Source: Anaerolineales bacterium (GTDB lineage: Bacteria > Chloroflexota > Anaerolineae > Anaerolineales > Villigracilaceae). Taken from it: a stretch of DNA of 64,000 nt. Location: positions 211,087-275,086 of the forward strand of contig JAFGSI010000004.1 of assembly GCA_016934715.1 (NCBI GenBank). The letters run 5' to 3'. The position numbers and the translations under genes were made by a program. Below the pieces are notes generated by a model. The model was not told the DNA's origin. It saw only the letters and a program-made list of their open reading frames with translations, and did not search any database. Shown here piece after piece: positions 32,676 through 41,567 of the stretch; the stretch's first letter is position 1; every line of letters starts with the position of its first letter.

Positions 32676-33710
32676 ATGCAGACCGAACTCACCCAACCTG
32701 GTCCATTGCTGGATACGCGCGGCCGCCTGACCCAGGTCGGCTGGGCGCGCCAGCCGTTGCTGGACTGCAATCTCGAAGAGGCGCGATTTTTCGCCCTGCG
32801 CCTCTTCCAGCCTTTACGCATCAAGCGCTGGGATTACTATGCCGTCTTCACCCCGCGCCGCTTCTTCTCGGCCACGATCGCCGACCTGGGGTATGCCGGC
32901 AACATCTTCGTCTACACCCTCGACTTCATCACCGGGGCCCTGCACGAGGAAGGGCTGGTCATTCCACTGGGCAGGGGCATTGACCTGCCGTCCAACAGCT
33001 GGGAGGGGATCAGCCGCTTCGAGAACAACAAGGCCAGCCTGGAGTTCAGCGTCGCGGCGGACCGGCGCCGGCTGGCGGTCTCCTGGCCGGGCTTCGCTGG
33101 AGGGCGCGGCATCCAGGCCGACATCACCCTGCACTGCCCGCCCGGGAACGAGTCGATGAACATCGTCATCCCGATCGCCGGGAAGCGCTTCTATTACAAT
33201 CGCAAGATCAACTGCCTGCCGGCCGAAGGGAAGCTGCACTACGGGGAGCTGAGCGAAGAACTCACACCGGACACCAGCATGGGCTCGCTCGACTGGGGTC
33301 GCGGGGTCTGGGAGTACCAGTCCTTCTGGAACTGGGCCTCGGCCTCCGGACGTCTGCCGGATGGGCGTCCGGTCGGCCTGAACCTGGGCTGCGGTTTTGG
33401 CGACCTGTCGGCCGCCACCGAGAACGCCCTGGTGCTCGACAACCGCATCCACAAGCTCGACCAGGTCAGGTTCGATTACGTGTCAGGGGATTATATGAAA
33501 ATGTGGCATTTTACCGACAACCAGGGCCGCCTCGACCTGACCTTCGTGCCCTTCAAGGACCGCACGGCGCGCACCAACCTGGGGATCATCTTCAGTGAGG
33601 TCCACCAGATGTTCGGGCGCTACCAGGGCCGGGTGGTCAGTGATTCCGGTGAGGCGATCCAGATCGCAGACCTGGTCGGTTTTGCCGAGGAACACCACGC
33701 CCGCTGGTAG
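32676..33710 (+). CDS. DUF2804-family protein
   Basis: 344 residues. Family traits: L-L-D-x-x-G-R-L near the N-terminus, F-Q-P-L-R-I-K-R-W-D-Y-Y-A, a central G-S-L-D-W-G-R-G-V-W-E-Y and L-N-L-G-C-G-F-G-D. The function of DUF2804 is not established; the fold is thought to be beta-rich and lipocalin-like. ATG 32676 has TGGAGG 9 nt upstream; an in-frame TTG at 32670 is the alternative. It starts an operon with an MFS transporter (15 bp gap) and a GH2 enzyme. Confidence 0.8.
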   Translation: MQTELTQPGPLLDTRGRLTQVGWARQPLLDCNLEEARFFALRLFQPLRIKRWDYYAVFTPRRFFSATIADLGYAGNIFVYTLDFITGALHEEGLVIPLGRGIDLPSNSWEGISRFENNKASLEFSVAADRRRLAVSWPGFAGGRGIQADITLHCPPGNESMNIVIPIAGKRFYYNRKINCLPAEGKLHYGELSEELTPDTSMGSLDWGRGVWEYQSFWNWASASGRLPDGRPVGLNLGCGFGDLSAATENALVLDNRIHKLDQVRFDYVSGDYMKMWHFTDNQGRLDLTFVPFKDRTARTNLGIIFSEVHQMFGRYQGRVVSDSGEAIQIADLVGFAEEHHARW

Positions 33711-33725
33711 CACCATGGAGCCTCG

Positions 33726-35015
33726 ATGACGGATAAACGCAGCTTGCCCCCACGGATCTGGACCGCCCTGCTGTTGCTTGGTTTTTCAGGCCAGCTGGCC
33801 TGGGGCGTGGAGAACCAGTATTTCAATACCTTTCTGTACGAAAACATCACCCCCGACCCGCGCCCGATCTCATGGATGGTCGCCGCCTCGGCCCTGACTG
33901 CCACCTTGACCACCATCCTGATGGGGGCTCTCTCCGACCGCACCCGGAAGGGCTGGGGGAAACGCAAGCTTTTCATCCTGGCCGGCTACCTGGCCTGGGG
34001 CGTCTTCACGGCTCTTTTCCCGGCGGCGGCCTACCTGCGGCCGGTCGGGCTGGCGATCGGGATCGCGATCCTGTTCGACTCGATCATGACCTTCTTCGGT
34101 TCGACGGCCAACGACGCGGCCCTCAATGCCTATGTCACCGATGTGACCACGGACCAAAACCGCGGCCGGGTGGTCGGCGTGATGCAGATCTTGACCTGGG
34201 TGGCGATCCTGATCGTCTATGGGGCTTCCGGCCTGATCATCGACGCCTGGGGATATTTCACGTTCTTCTACATGGTCGGCGGGCTGGTCTTCGTTCTCGG
34301 CCTGGCCGGCGGGCTGCTGGTCCGCGAGACGCCGGACACGAGTCCCGTGCAGGGATCGTACTGGGGTCAGATCGCTGATTCTTTCCGGACCCGCACCCTG
34401 CGCAAGAACCGCGACCTGTTCCTGCTCCTGTTCGCCCTGACGCTGTATGGTATTGCCGAACAGATCTTCTTTCCCTACCTGATCATCTACCTCAACCACC
34501 ACCTGCAGCTGCCCACGACCCAGTCCTCGCTGGTGATCTTCGTCTGCATCCTGGTCGGCGGCATCCTGCTGGCCTATCCCTTCGGTCTGCTGGCGGACCG
34601 GGTCGGGCGCCGCAAGCTGGCCTTCGGGGCGATCTTCATCAAGATGACCGGGTTGATCCTCTTCTCGCTGACCGGCGACCTGCTGTTCCTGACCCTGACC
34701 GGCATCCTGTGGCTGGCGGGCATGTCGGCCTGGATGATTGCCACCGGCGCCTGGACCAAGGACCTGTATCCCGAGGACAGGCGTGGCCAGTTCGCTGGTT
34801 ATTTTATCCTGTTCACTGTCGCCTTTACGATGATCCCCGGACCATTGATCGGTGGCTGGCTGGCGAGCACGTTCGGCACCCCGATCGTCCTGGACGGCCA
34901 ACCGGGCTTTGTCCCGCCGCCGCTGGTCTTCCAGATCGCCGGACTGGCCACCTTGCTGGCGGCACTGCCGCTGTTGGCCGTGAAGGACCGCAGACCTGAC
35001 AAGGAAGACTCATGA
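33726..35015 (+). CDS. MFS transporter, GPH/SLC45-like sugar permease type
   Basis: 429 residues with twelve predicted helices. The loop after helix 2 has the MFS signature G-A-L-S-D-R-T-R-K-G-W-G-K-R-K, close to the sugar:cation symporter and SLC45 groups. Helix 7-9 loops repeat the motif (L-A-D-R-V-G-R-R-K). Its stop overlaps the start of the GH2 gene (ATGA), so it probably imports the glycoside cleaved by that enzyme. Confidence 0.88.
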   Translation: MTDKRSLPPRIWTALLLLGFSGQLAWGVENQYFNTFLYENITPDPRPISWMVAASALTATLTTILMGALSDRTRKGWGKRKLFILAGYLAWGVFTALFPAAAYLRPVGLAIGIAILFDSIMTFFGSTANDAALNAYVTDVTTDQNRGRVVGVMQILTWVAILIVYGASGLIIDAWGYFTFFYMVGGLVFVLGLAGGLLVRETPDTSPVQGSYWGQIADSFRTRTLRKNRDLFLLLFALTLYGIAEQIFFPYLIIYLNHHLQLPTTQSSLVIFVCILVGGILLAYPFGLLADRVGRRKLAFGAIFIKMTGLILFSLTGDLLFLTLTGILWLAGMSAWMIATGAWTKDLYPEDRRGQFAGYFILFTVAFTMIPGPLIGGWLASTFGTPIVLDGQPGFVPPPLVFQIAGLATLLAALPLLAVKDRRPDKEDS

Positions 35016-36961
35016 CCTGGAAACCCGTCCCTGGTGACCTGATGACCCGCTGGGCGAAGGCCGTCCTGCCCGAGCTGCCCTGGCCCGAGTATCCGCGTCC
35101 GCAGATGGCCCGCCCGGAATGGCTCAACCTCAACGGGTTGTGGAACTACGCCGTGACCCTGATCGGCGAACGCGGCCCGTTGCTCGAGCCCCTGTTCGGC
35201 GGCGAGAGCCGGGACGGCATGGCGGCCAGGGAGGAGGATCCGGTCTCTCCCCTGTTCCTGCGCGATCGGGGGACCATCCTGGTGCCCTATCCGATCGAGT
35301 CGGCTCTCTCGGGCGTCAAACGCCAGCTTCAGCCGGATGAGCGCCTGTGGTACTGGCGCACCTTCACGATCCCCGGCGAGTGGCATGGCAAACGCATCCT
35401 GCTGCACTTCGGGGCGGTGGATTGGGAGACTGTCGTGTGGGTCAACCAGGCCCAGGTCGGCCTGCATCGAGGGGGCTACCTGCCGTTCAGTTTCGAGGTG
35501 ACTCCCTTCCTGCGGGAGGGCGGGAACGAGATTGTCGTCGCCGTCTGGGACCCGAGCGACACACACTGGCAGCAGCGCGGCAAACAGGTTCTCGATCCGA
35601 AGGGCATCTGGTATACCCCGGCCTCGGGCATCTGGCAGACCGTCTGGCTGGAACCGGTTCCGGCAGCCTACATCGCCGGTTTGAGGGTCACGCCCAATCT
35701 GGACAAGGAGGCCGTGCACGTGGCGGTCGACCTCCGCCCGGGGATCAGGCATACGTTCGGGATGCCCCCCCCGGCCGGGAACGAGCAGCAGTTCCTGGAG
35801 GGGACCGAGATCATCCCGGAGCGGGCGGACGCTTCGGGCGCGGCGCGCCTGCCGCCGGTCCGGGTGCGGGTGTACGACTCCGGCAAGCTGGTTGCCGACC
35901 AGCAGATGGAGATGGGCTCGAAGGGGCTGACCCTGGCGATTCCTGCCCCCAAAACCTGGTCGCCCGATGATCCGCACCTATACAACCTGGTGGTCGAAAC
36001 GGACGACGACCTGGTCGAGAGCTACTTCGGGATGCGCAAGTTCAGCCTGGGCACCGATTCGCTCGGACGGACGCGCCTGTGCCTGAACGACCGGCCGCTG
36101 TTCCAGTTTGGGCCGCTCGACCAGGGCTACTGGCCCGACGGCCTGTATACCCCGCCGACCGATGCGGCCATGCGCGCCGACCTGGAGGCGATCAAGGGCC
36201 TGGGCTGCAATATGCTGCGCAAGCACATCAAGGTCGAGCCAGCCCGCTATTATTATTACTGCGATCAGATGGGCCTGATCGTCTGGCAGGACATGATCAA
36301 CGGCGGCCGCTCGCAGAGCGAACTGGAGGCGATCCTGTCGCTGGTCTTCCCCTCGAGCCGGCGCGACGACCGTTCGTATTGGCGCTTCGGGCGCAGCGAC
36401 CCCGAATCGCGCGAGGACTTCCACCGCGAACTGCGCGCCCTGGTCGACCACCTGTACCATTTTGCCTGCATCGGCGTCTGGGTGACGTTCAACGAGGGTT
36501 GGGGGCAGTTCGATTCCGTCTCCATTTCGCAGTGGCTTAAATCCTATGATCCGAGCCGCCTGGTGGATCACGCCAGCGGCTGGTTTGAACAGGGCGGCGG
36601 CGATTTCAGGAGCCGGCACATCTACAGCCTGGCGCTCAAGCCCGAGCCGATGGAGTCGCGCCGGGCGATCGCCCTGACCGAGTTCGGTGGCTACAGCCTG
36701 AAACTGGACGGACACCTGTGGAACCCGGAGCAGGAGTTCGGTTACAAGAAGTTCGATGATCGCCAGGCGCTGACCGAGGCCTATCTGGGCCTGATCGAGG
36801 AGCAGCTGATCCCGTGGGTCAAGGCCGGGCTCTCGGCTGCCATCTATACCCAGACCACTGACGTGGAAGGTGAGGTCAACGGCTACCTGACCTATGACCG
36901 GGAGGTCGAGAAGATGAATTTCGACCGCCTGCGGGAGGTCCATCGCAAGTTGTGGAAATAG
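35012..36961 (+). CDS. Glycoside hydrolase family 2 enzyme (beta-galactosidase/glucuronidase-like)
   Basis: 649 residues, no signal peptide, so cytoplasmic. A sugar-binding jelly roll (W-Y-W-R-T-F-T-I-P, W-V-N-Q-A-Q-V-G-L-H-R-G-G-Y), an Ig-like domain, and a TIM barrel with acid/base Glu in V-T-F-N-E-G-W-G-Q-F and nucleophile Glu in A-L-T-E-F-G-G-Y. The length is that of short GH2 members. Exact specificity is unknown. Translationally coupled to the MFS transporter. Confidence 0.9.
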   Translation: MTWKPVPGDLMTRWAKAVLPELPWPEYPRPQMARPEWLNLNGLWNYAVTLIGERGPLLEPLFGGESRDGMAAREEDPVSPLFLRDRGTILVPYPIESALSGVKRQLQPDERLWYWRTFTIPGEWHGKRILLHFGAVDWETVVWVNQAQVGLHRGGYLPFSFEVTPFLREGGNEIVVAVWDPSDTHWQQRGKQVLDPKGIWYTPASGIWQTVWLEPVPAAYIAGLRVTPNLDKEAVHVAVDLRPGIRHTFGMPPPAGNEQQFLEGTEIIPERADASGAARLPPVRVRVYDSGKLVADQQMEMGSKGLTLAIPAPKTWSPDDPHLYNLVVETDDDLVESYFGMRKFSLGTDSLGRTRLCLNDRPLFQFGPLDQGYWPDGLYTPPTDAAMRADLEAIKGLGCNMLRKHIKVEPARYYYYCDQMGLIVWQDMINGGRSQSELEAILSLVFPSSRRDDRSYWRFGRSDPESREDFHRELRALVDHLYHFACIGVWVTFNEGWGQFDSVSISQWLKSYDPSRLVDHASGWFEQGGGDFRSRHIYSLALKPEPMESRRAIALTEFGGYSLKLDGHLWNPEQEFGYKKFDDRQALTEAYLGLIEEQLIPWVKAGLSAAIYTQTTDVEGEVNGYLTYDREVEKMNFDRLREVHRKLWK

Positions 36962-37295
36962 GTGGATTGCCAGGCCATGATGATCGCCAAGACCCCGTGG
37001 CGTGGGTCTTGGCGATCCTGGTTCTTGCGGTTCCGCTGCGTGGTTGGCATCTTCTGCAGAGTCCTGCGCAAATTTCCGAAGCAAGCTCGTCGCTCCGACC
37101 GGCTTCGCGGCAGCCTCCGTTCAACTCTTCCTGCAGGAAGCAGGAATGCGGGGGGCGGGTGGATCGCCCGGCCGTGTTTGTTGCCGCGCTGCGGGATCTC
37201 GCTGAGGCCGGCTTCCTCCTGGGCTGGCAGGCGACTGCCCTTTTTTATGGCCAGGCCGGGCACCGCCACCTGCGGGTGGGCCCAAGGGGTGCGGG
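36962..37295. other. Convergent intergenic region with a 14-bp hairpin
   Basis: 334 bp with no gene. A perfect 14-bp stem (36982-36995 with 37004-37017, 8-nt loop) lies 20 bp after the GH2 stop and probably ends that operon, although the T run is weak. The rest shows nothing recognisable. Confidence 0.65.
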
Positions 37296-38834
37296 CTATT
37301 CGTTGAAGGTGTACTCCAGATCCTGCCGCAGTCTTTCGATCGCGCGGTCCAGGTCCCCGTATGGCGTGTCCGTCATCCAATCCCCGAAGGTAGTCAGACG
37401 TCCCCAGGCTTCCGCATGGTTGGGCAGAGAGGCTTCGGCGTTCGGAATGTCAGGATACTCCAGGCCGGCAAGCAGGGTATCCCAGGTGTAGATGAAAGGA
37501 TAGGCATCGGCTTGTAGTTCGATGTAAACGTCCTGGTAATCGGACAGGGCGGACAGGCCGCTGTAGGCCTCGTGGATCAATTGCTCGTTACGGGTGAGGT
37601 AGGTGAGCACCTCGAAGGCCTGTTCGGGATAGGGGGTTCCCTTCCAGATCCGGAAAGAATCGGAATCGACGCGGCCGTGAACGACGCCGTTGTAGGATGG
37701 CAGCGCGGCGAACTGAAACTCGCTGATCTCGGCCAGGTTCCGCAGACAGCAGAGGTACCAGCTCATACTGACGGTCATGGCGACCTGGCCGGAGTTAAAA
37801 GTATTTCCCCAATCAAGATCATCGCTGACAGTCCCGATCGGGATGAAGGGCTGCTCTCCCCACATGCCGTCGTAGTACCATTCCCAGGCGGCCTGCCAGG
37901 CATCCGGAATGACGGCCGTGTAGTTTCCTGGCCGGCCCTGGTAGGGCGTCCCGGCTCCCCAAAAGCTCCCCAGGTAGCTGGGATGACTCCCCCAGGCCGG
38001 GGAGTAACCATATTGGGTGATCCGGGAGGCATCGAATCTGGGGGAGGTGGCGTTGTTGCCGTACACGTCGAGGGTCAGCCGCCGGGCGATCTGGGTCAAG
38101 GTCTGCCAGGACCATTCGACCTCGCGGCCATCCGGCCAGAGGTACGGTCTCCCGTATTCGGCCGGCGGGTAGTTCAGGCCGGCGGCGTCGAACATCTCCG
38201 GGACATAGAAGACGGCTGCCGGAAAAACCATGTAGGGCAGGCTCACCAGGCCGTCGTCGGTCTGGTACATCTCCACCAGGGCACGCTCGAACTGTCCCAG
38301 GTCAAAATTGGCGGCCTCCACGTAAGGGCGCAGGTCGAGCCACTGGTCCTCGAAGGCATTCGTGCCATACCAGCCCACCGGGCCGACGATATCCGGGCCG
38401 TAACCCGAGGCGATCTGGTTGGCCAGGACGTTCTGGGCTTCGCTGTAAGGAAAGACTTCCAGGATGAGTTCGATGCCGGGGTGGCTGGCATTGAAGGCCG
38501 CCACGACTCTTTCCTCGACCGCGACCTGTTCTGGATCAGAACCGGTGCCCAGGCCGACGAACCAGTAGATCTGGACCGGTTCCTCGATCACATCCACCGG
38601 GGCGGGAGCGGGCGGCTCCGTGGGCCGCGCGGTGCTGGTCGGGAGGTGAGGAACCGTAGGGATGGCCGTGTCGGTCGCCAGCATGGACAGCGGGCCCTGC
38701 CCCTGCAGGCCGTAATAACCGGCCGTGCCGCCAGCGGTGACAAGGCCGAGACAGCAGCACAGCGCCAGGACCGTACTGATGCCGGCGATCCACCAGCCCC
38801 ATTTCACAGTTCTGCGCTTCGTATCCGTTTTCAT
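37296..38834 (-). CDS. Extracellular sugar-type ABC solute-binding protein, membrane-anchored
   Basis: 512 residues. An N-terminal membrane segment (about 13-35, Cys-rich, no clear lipobox) and a Thr/Pro spacer precede a family 1 binding fold (V-A-A-F-N-A-S-H-P-G-I-E-L, S-G-Y-G-P-D-I-V-G-P, L-P-Y-M-V-F-P-A-A-V-F-Y). No permease or ATPase gene is adjacent, so it either serves a distant importer or works as a sensor. AAGGAG ribosome site and a consensus-like promoter. Divergent from the cellobiose phosphorylase gene, which hints at a glucan-derived ligand. Confidence 0.8.
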   Translation of the reverse strand: MKTDTKRRTVKWGWWIAGISTVLALCCCLGLVTAGGTAGYYGLQGQGPLSMLATDTAIPTVPHLPTSTARPTEPPAPAPVDVIEEPVQIYWFVGLGTGSDPEQVAVEERVVAAFNASHPGIELILEVFPYSEAQNVLANQIASGYGPDIVGPVGWYGTNAFEDQWLDLRPYVEAANFDLGQFERALVEMYQTDDGLVSLPYMVFPAAVFYVPEMFDAAGLNYPPAEYGRPYLWPDGREVEWSWQTLTQIARRLTLDVYGNNATSPRFDASRITQYGYSPAWGSHPSYLGSFWGAGTPYQGRPGNYTAVIPDAWQAAWEWYYDGMWGEQPFIPIGTVSDDLDWGNTFNSGQVAMTVSMSWYLCCLRNLAEISEFQFAALPSYNGVVHGRVDSDSFRIWKGTPYPEQAFEVLTYLTRNEQLIHEAYSGLSALSDYQDVYIELQADAYPFIYTWDTLLAGLEYPDIPNAEASLPNHAEAWGRLTTFGDWMTDTPYGDLDRAIERLRQDLEYTFNE

Positions 38835-38869
38835 GGTGTCGCTCCTTTTGCAGCCAGGTTGTCCAGATA

Positions 38870-38898
38870 AGTATAGAAGATTCTGATCGGCCCGTCAA
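38870..38898 (-). promoter_or_regulatory. Promoter of the solitary binding-protein gene
   Basis: On the minus strand: TTGACG (38898-38893), a 17-bp spacer and TATACT (38875-38870). Confidence 0.8.
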
Positions 38899-38996
38899 AC
38901 GATCGGGGCCAGGATTTTTTCGGAAGCCGGCTGCCCGGATGGGGGGATGGATGGGCTTTCTCAAGCCTGTTTTCCGCGGTGATTTCCGGAAGGAAA

Positions 38997-39026
38997 TGTA
39001 ACCGGTTTCATAAATGATGCTATAAT
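38997..39026 (+). promoter_or_regulatory. LacI-type operator plus extended -10 promoter of the GH94 gene
   Basis: TGTAACCGGTTTCA (38997-39010) fits the CcpA/CelR-like LacI operator pattern (TGWAACCGGTTNCA). It sits where the -35 box would be, and TG-C-TATAAT (39018-39026) follows. Binding would block RNA polymerase. The sequence differs from the TAACACGTGTTA sites, so another LacI member, not encoded nearby, should read it. Confidence 0.75.
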
Positions 39027-39101
39027 AAGGGAGCGGTTCAGTGCTTCCCGGGCGCTGCCGAAATCCTCTCTGCCTCCCCTGTGGAGGAATGCAGGCGAAC
39101 T

Positions 39102-41543
39102 ATGCGATTTGGTCATTTCGATGATGAACAGCGTGAGTATGTGATCGACCGGCCGGATACGCCTCTGCCCTGGATCAATTACCTGGGTACTGAGGCGTAT
39201 TTTGGTTTGATCTCCAATACCGCCGGCGGGTACTCCTTCTACAAGGATGCCCGCCTGCGCCGTTTGACCCGTTACCGCTACAACAATGCGCCCCTCGACA
39301 TGGGTGGGCGTTACGTCTACCTGCGGGGCGACGACGGGACCTTCTGGTCGCCGACCTGGATGCCGGTTCGCAGCGCCCTGGACGAGTACACCTGCCGTCA
39401 CGGGCTGGGCTACACGATCATCCGCTCGCGCTACCAGGGGATCGTCGCCGAGATCCGCTATTTCGTTCCTCCGGGGGAGAGCCTGGAGGTCTGGGAACTG
39501 ACCCTGACCAACCAGCGCCCGGATGCGACCCGGCTGTCGGTTTTCCCGGCGGTCGAGTTCTGCCTGTGGGATGCCTGGGACGACTCCACCAACTACCAGC
39601 GCAACTTCAACACCGGCCAGGTGGAGGTCGTCGACGGGGTCATCTACCACAAGACCGAATATCGCGAGCGGCGCGATCACTTCGCCTTTTTCGCCTGCTC
39701 CGAACAGCCGGCCGGATTCGATACCCAGCGGGAGGCCTTCCTGGGACCCTACCGGGGTTGGGATGCGCCCCAGGCGGTCCAGGCGGGCCGGGCCTCCGAT
39801 TCGGTGGCCCACGGCTGGCAGCCGATCGGTGCCCATCACCTGCGGATCGACCTGGCCCCTGGCGCACAGAAGAAGATCGTCATCCTGCTCGGCTACCACG
39901 AGAACCCCCCCGATCGCAAGTTCGATCCTCCTGGCTCGCAGACGATCAACAAGCAGACCGTCCTGCCGCTGATCAGGAAGTACACCCAGCCGGATGAGGT
40001 CGAGCAGGCCTTCCAGGCCCTGCGGAGCTCCTGGAACGAGCTGCTGGGGCGCTTCCAGGTCCGCACCCCCGAGGTGCACGTTGACCGGATGGTCAACATC
40101 TGGAATGCCTACCAGAACATGATCACCTTCAACCTGTCGCGTTCGGCCTCGTACTTCGAATCGGGGATCGGGCGCGGCATGGGCTTCCGCGACTCGACCC
40201 AGGACCTGCTCGGTTTCGTCCACATGATCCCGGAGCGGGGGCGCGAGCGCCTGCTCGACCTGGCCGCCACCCAGCTGGCCAACGGCGGGGCCTTCCACCA
40301 GTACCAGCCGCTGACCAAGCGCGGCAACAACGACGTCGGTTCAGGCTTCAACGACGACCCGCTCTGGCTGGTGCTGGCCACGACGGCCTATGTTAAGGAG
40401 ACCGGCGACTGGACGATCCTGGACGAGCACGTGCCCTACGAGAACCAGGCCGGAACCGAGCAGCCACTGGTCGAGCACCTGCAGCGGGCGCTGCAGTACA
40501 CCCTGGACCGCCTGGGGCCGCACGGCCTGCCGTTGATCGGCCGCGCGGACTGGAACGACTGCCTCAACCTGAACTGCTTCTCGGATACCCCCGGGCAGTC
40601 CTTCCAGACCACGACCAACAAGGAGGGCCGGGTGGCCGAATCGGTCTTCATCGCCGGCCTGTTCGTCCTGGCCGCCAAGGAAATGGCCGACCTGGTCGAG
40701 AAACTCGAATGGCCGAAGGAAGCCGCCCGCTACCGCAGTGCAGCCGGGACGATGAGCGCCACCGTGCTCGAGCACGGCTGGGATGGAAACTGGTTCCGGC
40801 GCGCCTACGACGATGCCGGCAACCCGGTCGGCTCGCGCGAGTGCGAGGAAGGCCAGATCTTCATTGAGCCGCAGGGAATGTGCGTGCTGGCCGGGATCGG
40901 GCTGGAGGACGGCCAGGCGGAGAAGGCCCTGGCCGCGACCCTCGCGCATCTGGCCACCGAGCACGGCATTGTCGTCCTGCAGCCGGCCTACAGCCGCTAC
41001 TACCTGCACCTGGGCGAGATCTCCTCCTACCCGCCGGGGTACAAGGAGAACGCCAGCATCTTCTGCCACACCAATCCGTGGGTGATGATCGCCGAGGCGC
41101 TCGTCGGGCACGCCGACCAGGCGCTCGACTACTACCTGCGCATCAACCCGTCGCAGCGGGAGGCCATCAGCGAAATCCACCGCAGCGAACCGTACGTCTA
41201 CGCCCAGACGATCGCCGGGCGCGACGCCGCCACCCACGGGGAGGCCAAGAATTCCTGGCTGTCCGGCACGGCGGCCTGGAACTATGTCGCCATCACCCAG
41301 GGCATTCTGGGCATCTGCCCGACCCATGACGGCCTGGCGATCCGGACGGCACTGCCCTCGGCCTGGGAGGGATTCGAGGTCCGGCGGGTCTTCCGGGGGG
41401 CCGCCTACCAGATCACGGTCGAGCGATCCGGACCCGGGACCGGCCTCCGGCTGGAGGTCGACGGCCAGCCTGTGGAAGGGAACGTGGTCCCGCTCCCGCC
41501 CGAAGGGGTCCGGGAGGTCCAGGTCAAGGCACGGATCGGTTAA
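39102..41543 (+). CDS. Cellobiose phosphorylase (GH94)
   Basis: 813 residues, cytoplasmic. Splits cellobiose with phosphate into glucose 1-phosphate and glucose. The family core is clear: M-R-F-G-H-F-D-D start, F-R-D-S-T-Q-D-L-L-G, the proton-donor Asp in R-A-D-W-N-D-C-L-N-L, and late H-T-N-P-W and S-W-L-S-G-T-A motifs. The cellobiose-type loop around D-W-N-D-C-L-N makes cellobiose more likely than chitobiose. ATG 39102 is preferred to GTG 39081, since family members begin with MRFGHF-like sequences. First gene of the beta-glucan cluster. Confidence 0.9.
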   Translation: MRFGHFDDEQREYVIDRPDTPLPWINYLGTEAYFGLISNTAGGYSFYKDARLRRLTRYRYNNAPLDMGGRYVYLRGDDGTFWSPTWMPVRSALDEYTCRHGLGYTIIRSRYQGIVAEIRYFVPPGESLEVWELTLTNQRPDATRLSVFPAVEFCLWDAWDDSTNYQRNFNTGQVEVVDGVIYHKTEYRERRDHFAFFACSEQPAGFDTQREAFLGPYRGWDAPQAVQAGRASDSVAHGWQPIGAHHLRIDLAPGAQKKIVILLGYHENPPDRKFDPPGSQTINKQTVLPLIRKYTQPDEVEQAFQALRSSWNELLGRFQVRTPEVHVDRMVNIWNAYQNMITFNLSRSASYFESGIGRGMGFRDSTQDLLGFVHMIPERGRERLLDLAATQLANGGAFHQYQPLTKRGNNDVGSGFNDDPLWLVLATTAYVKETGDWTILDEHVPYENQAGTEQPLVEHLQRALQYTLDRLGPHGLPLIGRADWNDCLNLNCFSDTPGQSFQTTTNKEGRVAESVFIAGLFVLAAKEMADLVEKLEWPKEAARYRSAAGTMSATVLEHGWDGNWFRRAYDDAGNPVGSRECEEGQIFIEPQGMCVLAGIGLEDGQAEKALAATLAHLATEHGIVVLQPAYSRYYLHLGEISSYPPGYKENASIFCHTNPWVMIAEALVGHADQALDYYLRINPSQREAISEIHRSEPYVYAQTIAGRDAATHGEAKNSWLSGTAAWNYVAITQGILGICPTHDGLAIRTALPSAWEGFEVRRVFRGAAYQITVERSGPGTGLRLEVDGQPVEGNVVPLPPEGVREVQVKARIG

Positions 41544-41567
41544 ATCATTTCCTGTGGAGTTGTCCCC

